A DNA stretch of 15,078 bases from Gracilaria caudata (taxonomy: Eukaryota > Rhodophyta > Florideophyceae > Gracilariales > Gracilariaceae). The DNA lies in contig JASCIV010000651.1 of assembly GCA_030374735.1 (NCBI GenBank), positions 1 to 15,078 on the forward strand. The letters run 5' to 3'. Below the pieces are notes generated by a model, which was not told the DNA's origin, did no database searches, and saw nothing but the letters and a program-made list of their open reading frames with translations. Positions within the stretch are counted from its first letter, which is position 1. Each line of letters starts with the position of its first letter. Made by a program: the position numbers and the translations under genes. This document shows positions 8,393-14,735 of this stretch, piece after piece.

Positions 8393-8398
8393 AATAAA
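8393..8398 (+). terminator. Polyadenylation signal AATAAA
   Basis: Canonical AATAAA 22 bp after the stop codon at 8369-8371, followed by T/C-rich sequence (CTCTCTCTTTT at about 8415). It fits the 3' end of the unknown two-exon gene. Confidence 0.65.
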
Positions 8399-8658
8399 AC
8401 CTAGTAGTAGATGATCTCTCTCTTTTACAGGTGCAATATTTTTATCTCTCTCTTGCGAATACGTGCGCTAATTCGCTCGTACGTAGGGGTTTGCTAAAGT
8501 CCCCGACACCTACAATACCTCCAAACCGCAGCCACTAACTACAGAATAGTTACGCCACACACACTGGGCAACGACAAGAAATAAGATCTCTTAGTTGTTT
8601 TCAAACGCGGGCGTTTCGTCACCGACGCTTTTCGCCTTCCTCACAACCTCTTCAACCT

Positions 8659-8734
8659 CTAGAGACCGTCGGCTAAGGGGCACACCACGACAAGGCCCTC
8701 CGCAAGTACCACGTCCGCCACTCAAGAAACCATG
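8659..8734 (+). repeat. Dispersed repeat, copy A
   Basis: About 76 bp starting CTAGAGACCGTC that match 14375-14454 in the same orientation at roughly 80 percent by eye. They share the exact 20-mer GGGGCACACCACGACAAGGC (8677-8696) and the end AAGAAA(C/T)CATG. One frame of both copies reads GAHHDKALR, which suggests decayed coding sequence of a mobile element or gene family. Copy A is followed by the degenerate frame 8736-9338. Confidence 0.75.
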
Positions 8735-8735
8735 A

Positions 8736-9338
8736 GGGGCGCCCTTACCACCCAACCCTCATATCTTCGGCGAGATCAGGTGCAAGAACCGGCCCGTAGC
8801 CTTTCACTGTCATCCAACCCCCAGTGCAGACCCTCCGAGAAACACCCTGGAAAACCCCAGCCAGCGGCTCCTTCGGAGCTCTTCCTGCAAAGGAAACTTC
8901 AGGGAAACGGCGGTAGGATCTTCATTCGATGATCGGCTAGTGACCTACTGCGTGCGTGCATATAGACGGGGGCATTTTAACGACGTGCCATCCAGTTCCA
9001 CGACCGGCAAGCTCACCGACCGCTTGGACGAGTTTAACGACCTCCCGGGTCGGAATTACTACTTACTGCAGAGCGTCTCTGTTCAAAAGAAACGATCCCT
9101 CACTAGGTAGATTAACACTCTTCCAGGCCATTTTCTGACGACATCTGCAACTGTTAATCCTCGACGATCTGGAGAGGGCGGGAAACATATTCTCCGAGAC
9201 AAAGTCCGTAACGCACAACGTAAAAGAAAACGCCCCACGTCATTCAGCACACCAGGGCGACATTTGCACAAAAGTTTACCTGGAGATACCTTTGTACTTA
9301 GAAAGTTATTTATGAAAGTGATGATGGTAATTTGGTAA
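8736..9338 (+). pseudogene. Degenerate reading frame of unknown origin
   Basis: A single phase (codons at multiples of 3) is open from after a TGA at 8733 to a TAA at 9336 with just one internal stop, TAG at 9108: about 200 codons without a usable N-terminal ATG. The translation is not of obvious low complexity: it includes FDDRLVTYCVRAYRRGHFND (about 8919-8978), LTDRLDEFNDLPGRNYYLLQ, and after the stop GGKHILRDKVRNAQRKRKRP. I do not recognise it. It could be a fragment of a mobile-element polyprotein, since a dispersed repeat lies directly upstream, or a gene in which the TAG lies in an intron (an AG/GTAGAT donor starts at 9107). Chance openness is also possible, since this stretch is fairly GC-rich. 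Confidence 0.35.
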
Positions 9339-9570
9339 AGGAATCCTGTGGTGTAGGATCTGTGTGGGAGTGCGTTTAGAATTCACGGTATCTTATAGGG
9401 GATACGAGCACAGTTCATGTCCGAATCCCATGGTTGACATATCATTATGTCACTCATAGATTTGCGTGATTCCTTGCATTACGACTGTCCAGCATCCTCC
9501 ATAATGTTTCCATGTTGCGCATTGGTCAATATCTAATAAGGAACAGGAGTTAAATTAGCACTGCAAGCCC

Positions 9571-9625
9571 TTTACCTTTGTAGTTAGAATGCACCGAAGC
9601 GATGCATTCTAACTACCGCGGGTAA
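9571..9625. repeat. Strong hairpin (14-bp perfect stem plus outer 6-bp stem)
   Basis: GTAGTTAGAATGCA (9580-9593) and TGCATTCTAACTAC (9603-9616) are exact reverse complements around a 9-nt loop (CCGAAGCGA). An outer pair TTTACC (9571-9576) with GGTAAA (9620-9625) extends it across a small internal loop. It lies about 185-230 nt downstream of the stop of the minus-strand glycosyltransferase gene and could be within its 3' region, a small fold-back element or an RNA precursor. Confidence 0.85.
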
Positions 9626-9799
9626 ACAATGTCGGCGATTTCCGAGATATGTGCATTACAACCAAAACGATAGCGTTTATCATGTAAAGCTGGGTGCAGA
9701 CTCGGTTTGGCAAACAAAGATTGTCGTTGCGAAAAGTATGGTACGTTCTTTTCAATTGTTTCTACGAGGGTAATAGCAAGTATGAACATGCTGTCGACA

Positions 9800-11056
9800 T
9801 CAGTGCTTAAAAACATTTGCAGTCGGCCTCACGTCGAAATTCTTCTCGAACCATTGTGGTTGCTCAAGTTTTCCTTTCTTCGCGTAGAAAGCTTTGTCGT
9901 CGCACTTTCCCACTAGCGAACATGTCCAATCGGTTTCTCGACCTAGTGTTCTTCGTTTATAGTACAGGGTACCAGACCATGTGCTTGCAAAGTCTCCAAT
10001 GAACAATTTCGCTCTGACTGCAACCTCTCTTTCTACAAAATTCTTTAGCATTGACCCGATTTCGTCTGGCACCACTGGCACCACTTTCACTCTTTTTGAC
10101 AGATGAGATATCAGCTGTGCTCTAGATTCCGCAGGAACATATGGAGATGTTGCAAGATACAATGAACTCGCCCCTGTCTTTCTCATCACTTCAATCACCT
10201 CATTTCCAAGCGAAGTAACGCCGGTCCACATCACAGTGCCTTTTCGACCTTGTTTGAGCCGTCTCCGAATGCAAATCATTCCCTTCATCCGCTCTATATC
10301 GGGCACGCACTCGTGTTCATCGTACCGCAAATGGAGAACACATAACTTGTCGGTGTTCCATTGGTCGGCGAGGCGCTTCACTCGGGGAGCTGATTCCACG
10401 TAATGCATGAAACTATACAAGTACTCATTACCTTCTTCTCCCTTACGGAAGAAGGAATGCCCGTCTAAGAACACACAAGAACCTGTCAAAGAAGATATTT
10501 CTTTGACAAAAGAATAGTTTGCTCCATGTTTCATAGGCAGGAATCGCCTGTGAATCTTTGCATCTCGAACAAAACGTTTGTTGCGCGATTTCTCTGTTTC
10601 GCTAGAATTTTGTCCGATAAGCAGGCGAGCTGCTGCTGTAAAACGAGGAACTTGCTCCGCCAGAATCCCGTGGCGACGTCCGACAAAAACGTGTTGCACA
10701 CCATTGCTACAGTGCCTTGGAAGAGTTCGGCTTACGTTCACAATACGACTTAAGAACCGGCTGTCCAGAAACTCATCGTATTCAACATCTGGTAGAGGCA
10801 TGGTGTTATTGTCACGGGATGCGTGGCGTATAGAAATGGAAGGGGGTACGAATGTCAGGTTTCCTTGCCGAGCGAGGAGCATATTTTCACATAAATAGTA
10901 GAGCTGGTTTCCTAAACCGCCATAGGTTCCCGAAATCAGGGTGGGGCGGGGGGCAGTGACTTGCTTCGATGCTTCCGTATTCAATACTGATATCAACAAG
11001 ATGAACAAGAGAATGAGAAGCTTGTTCATGTTACGCAACGAGGATGCAATTTCCAT
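9800..11056 (-). CDS. Secretory-pathway O-fucosyltransferase-like glycosyltransferase
   Basis: A 418-residue intronless frame with a type II signal-anchor: basic start (LRNMNK), then a hydrophobic stretch at about residues 12-25. The lumenal part shows O-fucosyltransferase-like landmarks: GGLGNQLYYLCE at 46-57 (the N-terminal donor-binding glycine loop), CVLHLRYDEHEC at 239-250 (the H-x-R motif), LYLATSPYVP at 299-308 (the strand of the C-terminal Rossmann half), and FIGDFASTWSGTLYYKR at 352-368, equivalent to the Ser/Thr-rich segment near the end of these enzymes. Five N-glycosylation sequons (Asn66, 83, 107, 150, 180) and many Cys fit an ER/Golgi lumenal enzyme. The likely reaction is fucose transfer from GDP-fucose to a protein or glycan; the substrate cannot be told. 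Start: ATG at 11056 or Met10 at 11029. A weak TATA-like CCTAAATAG only about 10 bp upstream of the first would favour the second. The family call is by motif only. Confidence 0.78.
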   Translation of the reverse strand: MEIASSLRNMNKLLILLFILLISVLNTEASKQVTAPRPTLISGTYGGLGNQLYYLCENMLLARQGNLTFVPPSISIRHASRDNNTMPLPDVEYDEFLDSRFLSRIVNVSRTLPRHCSNGVQHVFVGRRHGILAEQVPRFTAAARLLIGQNSSETEKSRNKRFVRDAKIHRRFLPMKHGANYSFVKEISSLTGSCVFLDGHSFFRKGEEGNEYLYSFMHYVESAPRVKRLADQWNTDKLCVLHLRYDEHECVPDIERMKGMICIRRRLKQGRKGTVMWTGVTSLGNEVIEVMRKTGASSLYLATSPYVPAESRAQLISHLSKRVKVVPVVPDEIGSMLKNFVEREVAVRAKLFIGDFASTWSGTLYYKRRTLGRETDWTCSLVGKCDDKAFYAKKGKLEQPQWFEKNFDVRPTANVFKH

Positions 11057-11597
11057 TGCTTCAGACCTCTATTTAGGATCGACGAGTTAAAACCTATCTC
11101 CCACAGATCTGCTCTCTGCCTTTGCCACGGGAAGGATTGCGGAGTGCGCCCAGTGGTCTGAAGGATATCCACAACAAAGTAGGGCGGATTAATTAATGTC
11201 ATCTCTAATTCAACGGCGATTTCAAAAGCCGCTCGGGAGGAACAGATTCAGTTGCAAGCTCGCGAATGAACCTGAGCTGTTTTCCCTCATCGACACGTCG
11301 ACCCAAAGGTGTATCTCAGTTCATGAAAGCGGCCGTTTAGAAGGATTCTCACCACATAATGGATCGCTCGTTTGCCGCCATTTTATCATTGTGACCGCGT
11401 ATTCCATCTTCAACTCTTCTCAAGTGGCTTCTCGATTCTCTTTCTAAGATTTGATATCTTCTGTGAGCTAGAACGAGGCCCCAAAAGCTTTACGGGCAAA
11501 CCGGCATATTAGTTTTGTCCGTCTCGAAGAGCATCGCCCATCACATTCAAAGTGGGAAGTAGCTCAGTGAGCGTAACGCGCCTCAAAACCTGCAGAT
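11057..11597. other. Gene-free interval upstream of the glycosyltransferase
   Basis: An ATG-started 83-codon frame at 11196-11447 (+) has no recognisable motif and is not called. The palindromic AT-rich TTAATTAA at about 11189-11196 is the only feature noticed. Promoter elements for the minus-strand gene are not clear. Confidence 0.4.
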
Positions 11598-12027
11598 CCT
11601 GTAGTACAGGCTGTAACTACGTTATCAAGGAAAACATAGGGGATTCTGGCAAACATCGCGCGTCAAGCACGAAGGTACTCTTGTAGCTCACGCGCATTGG
11701 TAACAATGAATGAATGAGCCTTTACGCGTTTTGAACGGGACGACACAGACTCATGCAGGCATCTGTATCCTCAAAAAACTTAAAACACGAAATACCTTCG
11801 TACAGTAGATACTTAACAAACGAGGGCAACAAACGAGGGCAACGTACAAAGGCACCTGAAGCCTTCAGGCTGAAGGGTGCTGAAGGGTAGCGTTCTAGCG
11901 TACTCTTAAGGCGTATCCTTATAACCCTCTGTAGTACAGAGTCTGTACATGCCCAGTAGGGAGTCGAAACTGGCTGTACTACGAAGGTACAGACTGTACC
12001 GTATCATACAGTACAGTATTACTGTAC
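11598..12027. repeat. Cluster of odd-centred palindromes rich in GTAC words
   Basis: Four perfect palindromes with a single unpaired centre lie within 430 bp: CCTGTA-G-TACAGG (11598-11610), CCTGAAG-C-CTTCAGG (11855-11869), CTCTGTA-G-TACAGAG (11927-11941) and GTACAGTA-T-TACTGTAC (12011-12027). The core CTGTAGTACAG occurs twice, and GTACA or TGTAC about ten times. TACGAAGGTA occurs on both strands (11793-11802, 11980-11989). The first gene downstream is the coiled-coil-like protein gene at 12235, so a cluster of binding sites in its promoter is one reading; debris of fold-back elements is another. Confidence 0.75.
11815..11888 (+). repeat. Two adjacent small tandem duplications
   Basis: AACAAACGAGGGC is repeated exactly at 11815-11827 and 11828-11840. 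GCTGAAGGGT is repeated exactly at 11869-11878 and 11879-11888, starting from the last base of a palindrome. They look like replication slippage or repair products in an unstable intergenic stretch. Confidence 0.85.
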
Positions 12028-12234
12028 ATCCATAAAATTGCTTCGTTCACCACAAATACAAGCCCCGTATCATCTCAAGACGTAGAGCCTCAGAGGCTAC
12101 CTCTTCATGTTTATCGCGGTTTGGAAAGAAGAGAGAGAGGTAGAGAGAGCATTCAGTTCTGGGAGTACTTCGACATCCAGTCTCAGGACTACCTATCATT
12201 AGCAGTTGTCTTGCACGTTATCTACGATGCTGTC

Positions 12235-12840
12235 ATGACGAGATCCAACATTTCACGCCATCTCAGGAGGCTGCGAGCTAGGTGGAGGTTGCACCGTATG
12301 GAATGGGAAGGAATGCACAGACCATTGCGACCCCCTCCAGGGTTCGAACGTTTTCATTCAGAAGAGTCCGTATTCCCTGGGATTCACGCGAACTGGAAGA
12401 AAAAGCGGACTCTCAAAGACTACACCGACGTGGCCAAGCAAGCTTGGAGACTCTATCGTCACTCTTATATCTACGATCCCGAAATGGCGGAATTCGAGAA
12501 GAAAATATTAGAAAGAGAAGATATGATCATTCAACGTCAAGCAAAAGCAATCTTGGATAGATCCGAGGCAAATTTCAAACGCAATCGAAAAGCCGTTCGA
12601 GATATGTCCGAACGCATTACTGAAGAGTTTCATGCCAGGAGACCGGAGGCAGAAGCACTCATGAAGGACAGAGTAAACGTCTTACGTGAGGCTTTAACAG
12701 AATTTGCTGAAGGTTACAACGAAGGCGTTGAAGGCCAGTTTAGCTTTTTCGAAGATAGTGAAGATGATGATGTGGACTATCCACCTCATGTTGCTAAGGA
12801 AGGCAACAAACCTGTGATCTACAGGAATGAGAAAATCTAA
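12235..12840 (+). CDS. Unknown charged, helical protein with acidic C-terminus; 5' end uncertain
   Basis: From the first in-frame ATG (12235) the product has 201 residues. I do not recognise the family. The start is strongly basic (MTRSNISRHLRRLRARWRLH). Residues about 50-175 are rich in Glu, Lys, Arg and Ala with few prolines, like long helices or a coiled coil (for example EKKILEREDMIIQRQAKAIL). Near the end there is an acidic run FFEDSEDDDVDYP. The frame stays open upstream for another 300 nt, to a TAG at 11932, without any ATG; just before Met1 this extension contains a hydrophobic stretch YLSLAVVLHVIYDAVM. The true protein may therefore start in an upstream exon and include a membrane or signal segment. 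An ATG at 12107 in another phase could join by a 41-nt intron (12140-12180), which seems too short. It converges on the minus-strand gene at 12896, with 55 bp between stops. Confidence 0.6.
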   Translation: MTRSNISRHLRRLRARWRLHRMEWEGMHRPLRPPPGFERFHSEESVFPGIHANWKKKRTLKDYTDVAKQAWRLYRHSYIYDPEMAEFEKKILEREDMIIQRQAKAILDRSEANFKRNRKAVRDMSERITEEFHARRPEAEALMKDRVNVLREALTEFAEGYNEGVEGQFSFFEDSEDDDVDYPPHVAKEGNKPVIYRNEKI

Positions 12841-12860
12841 GACTTTTTGCAGGTGTTCCA

Positions 12861-12900
12861 GTGCTGAAGCACATGCTTGAGTAAGAGATGCTCACTCAAG
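12861..12900. terminator. Paired hairpins between convergent genes
   Basis: GTGCT-GA-AGCAC (12861-12872) is followed by CTTGAGT (12876-12882) paired with ACTCAAG (12894-12900). They fill the 55-bp gap between two convergent stop codons, and the second stem's right arm covers the minus-strand TGA at 12896-12898. No AATAAA is seen for either gene. A role in 3'-end formation is inference. Confidence 0.4.
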
Positions 12901-13855
12901 ACTCTTTCTTGTTTTGGATTGCTTCTTCACAAGTTAGTGGCTTTCTGAACTCCTTGTCAAGATTTCGTTGAACGATCTCTGTGACTAGGCAAGCAGCACC
13001 ACATTCGGATATAAGCGTCAGAGGAATGCCAAGAAAAGGAACTGCACTGAGAAGACTGTACACAAAGCCACAACCAGCGATATACCCTCGGTATCTCTTG
13101 AAAAAGTATGTTCTCATTTCTGCACTTTCTAGGCGCTTCGTGTAATCCGCAACCGAATCCTCACCCGCTTCATCAGCGTCAACAACAGCTTCACCGAAGG
13201 AAACAAGGACATCATCTACACGAGATGACTCAAGAATTTCGGCGGGGATGGCGTGAACTGCTGAGACTGCTGCGGCTATACCGGTGCCAAGAACAGGCCT
13301 TATTGATATGAACTTGACAGCTGGTACTGCGATATATTTGCCGCCTGGGAACACTCTTTGTATAATCGCTCCAGCCAGCTTGAACATGGTTAACTTTGCT
13401 GCGCGTTTGAATCCTGAAAGTTTCTCGCGAATGTTTTTTCGAGTCTTTGGACGATTCTCAAGAGCCGCTCCAAACTCTGGATCACGCTCTTTTAAGGCTG
13501 CAAAGAACATGGCAGATGTAGCACCATACTGGTATTCAAGGATTATAGAAGTCAGTACCGTGACGATTCGGCCCCAGCGGGAAATTGTCCAGAAGAGTTC
13601 AGTAATGTCATCAGCTGGATCACGAAGGATTAAGAACAAGAGAACGCCGGCTGAACCGTACGCGATTTGCGCGTTGCGAATCGGCTTTAAGAGTTTCCAG
13701 AATTGCTTTTGGAGGGTTTCAGACCTAGCAAAGAGCATAATACCATCCACGGCTGCGGTCATTCCCTTTGCAAAACCTGAATAGAAGGCACCATGAGATG
13801 CATCTTTCTTCGCATGAGCACCGGAATTATTGGCTTCGATTGCACCGGCAGACAT
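12896..13855 (-). CDS. Multi-pass membrane protein, possibly EI24-like
   Basis: A 319-residue intronless frame from ATGTCTGCC to TGA. Hydrophobic segments lie at about residues 62-79, 95-120, 172-202 and 257-292, the last a pair split by a turn. It has a hydrophilic N-terminus, a basic middle (RPKTRKNIREKLSGFKRAAK, 135-154) and an acidic loop (VVDADEAGEDSVAD, 224-237). The C-terminal block KRYRGYIAGCGFVYSLLSAV (253-272) followed by PFLGIPLTLISECGAACL (273-290) resembles the R-x-x-G...IP-x-x-G-x-P-L...AA ending of EI24/Lds-type proteins of the ER or lipid droplets. It is a resemblance of layout, not a proven match. An in-frame TGA lies 18 nt upstream of the ATG, so the start is firm unless a leader exon is spliced on. 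A short inverted repeat lies just 5' of the start. Confidence 0.72.
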   Translation of the reverse strand: MSAGAIEANNSGAHAKKDASHGAFYSGFAKGMTAAVDGIMLFARSETLQKQFWKLLKPIRNAQIAYGSAGVLLFLILRDPADDITELFWTISRWGRIVTVLTSIILEYQYGATSAMFFAALKERDPEFGAALENRPKTRKNIREKLSGFKRAAKLTMFKLAGAIIQRVFPGGKYIAVPAVKFISIRPVLGTGIAAAVSAVHAIPAEILESSRVDDVLVSFGEAVVDADEAGEDSVADYTKRLESAEMRTYFFKRYRGYIAGCGFVYSLLSAVPFLGIPLTLISECGAACLVTEIVQRNLDKEFRKPLTCEEAIQNKKES

Positions 13856-13860
13856 TGTGT

Positions 13861-13877
13861 TCACTGACCCTCAGTGA
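13861..13877. repeat. Perfect 7-bp inverted repeat just upstream of a start codon
   Basis: TCACTGA-CCC-TCAGTGA, with a 3-nt loop, ends 5 bp upstream of the ATG of the membrane protein gene read on the minus strand. If it is in the mRNA leader it would form a small stem next to the start codon; it could also be a dimeric factor site. Confidence 0.65.
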
Positions 13878-14374
13878 TTCACTTCTTTAATCGTGATCCA
13901 AGTACCTCTGGACTGGGGTAAGGATACCGGCTTCTGCAGCTTCGGCAACTGCGTAGCGACAGTCTCAAACGAGTCGACTTACGACGACATGGGAAAAACT
14001 CTCCTGTTTCGACTTGCCCTCGAACACCAGCAATGTGCTTGTCCAACAAGTCCTGCCAAGTCAGGAGAGGGGTATTGCCCGGCAAACGATTACTCTACCC
14101 CTCTTAAAGAAACCAAAACTATTCGTAGTAACTAGCTACGAAGGTGCTATAACGTTCTTGGTACGTGTCCAGGGGTAAAGGGATGACCGGGTAGGAGGCT
14201 ACCTTGTACCCCTGGTATCATGATGTAGGTTGTTTGAGGTCCTTGCACTGGGTAGCAGCAAGAAAGTACGAAGGTAGCAGCTACGTGTAGGTCCCTTTGG
14301 TGTATTTGACCGCAAATCGTTTTACCGACGCTAATCCCATTCTTTCTCCCATTTTCCTCGTCATTCAACCCCTA
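13878..14374. other. Intergenic region with fold-back, no gene recognised
   Basis: No coding region is supported. A possible leader intron of the minus-strand gene is visible (donor GTAAGT at 13982-13977, acceptor TACCCCAG ending at 13913). TACGAAGGT words occur at 14137 and 14267, and a nested inverted repeat at 14169-14215. Confidence 0.4.
14169..14215. repeat. Nested inverted repeat
   Basis: CCAGGGGTA (14169-14177) and TACCCCTGG (14207-14215) are exact reverse complements; inside lies GGTAG (14190-14194) against CTACC (14199-14203). AAGG/CCTT next to the outer arms could extend the outer stem with one bulge. No flanking duplication was found by eye. Confidence 0.75.
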
Positions 14375-14454
14375 CTAGAGATCGCCAGCAGAGGGGCACA
14401 CCACGACAAGGCGCTTCGCATGTACATATCACGTTGGCCACCCAAGAAATCATG
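14375..14454 (+). repeat. Dispersed repeat, copy B
   Basis: The second copy of the repeat at 8659-8734, in the same orientation. It keeps the 20-mer GGGGCACACCACGACAAGGC (14393-14412) and has a 4-nt insertion (ATAT) relative to copy A. In copy B the frame reading GAHHDKALRMYISRW is open across the repeat. Beyond CATG the two copies diverge. Confidence 0.75.
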
Positions 14455-14692
14455 GACCACAACCCTTCCCTGTCAACAGTCGATGGTTGAACACAAAACC
14501 TACCACAAACGGAAAAGCATCTCACACGATTAGCAAAGACTTGCTTGACGGGAGGTACAGCAGAGCTATTGCGACTTTTCACTCGCTATGCCTCAGAAGT
14601 CAATGACACACACGCCTCGTATTCAGTTTCGGCACGTATTTCTTCCGCATCATTTCAAAACATAAGCTAAGTTACATTGCGCAATGTCATTT

Positions 14693-14735
14693 CTCATTCT
14701 AATCGCTCCTTCATACCACTTCACACAGCTCTCAC
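14693..14735 (-). pseudogene. Decayed Sel1-repeat sequence beyond the stop codon
   Basis: Immediately after the TGA of the Sel1 gene the minus strand still resembles a repeat unit: GTGAGAGCTGTG (Val-Arg-Ala-Val), then, after a stop and a shift of phase, TGGTATGAAGGAGCGAT, matching the Leu-Tyr-Glu-Arg-Ala part of other units. It indicates that an ancestral protein was longer. Confidence 0.5.

Noticed and set aside
9405..9440. tRNA B-box-like GTCCGAATCCC
   Set aside because: No matching A-box or cloverleaf arms at the right distances upstream.
11196..11447. 83-codon ATG-started plus-strand frame
   Set aside because: No recognisable domain and no promoter or poly(A) signal near it; kept as intergenic.
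12107..12180. ATG at 12107 joined to the 12235 gene by a 41-nt intron (12140-12180)
   Set aside because: Phase would fit (GAG/GTAGAG ... CATCCAG), but the intron would be far shorter than the other three introns inferred in this window, and the purine-rich content lacks a branch point or pyrimidine tract.
13893..14135. 80-codon plus-strand frame
   Set aside because: It starts on GTG, has no motif and overlaps the likely leader region of the minus-strand membrane protein gene.
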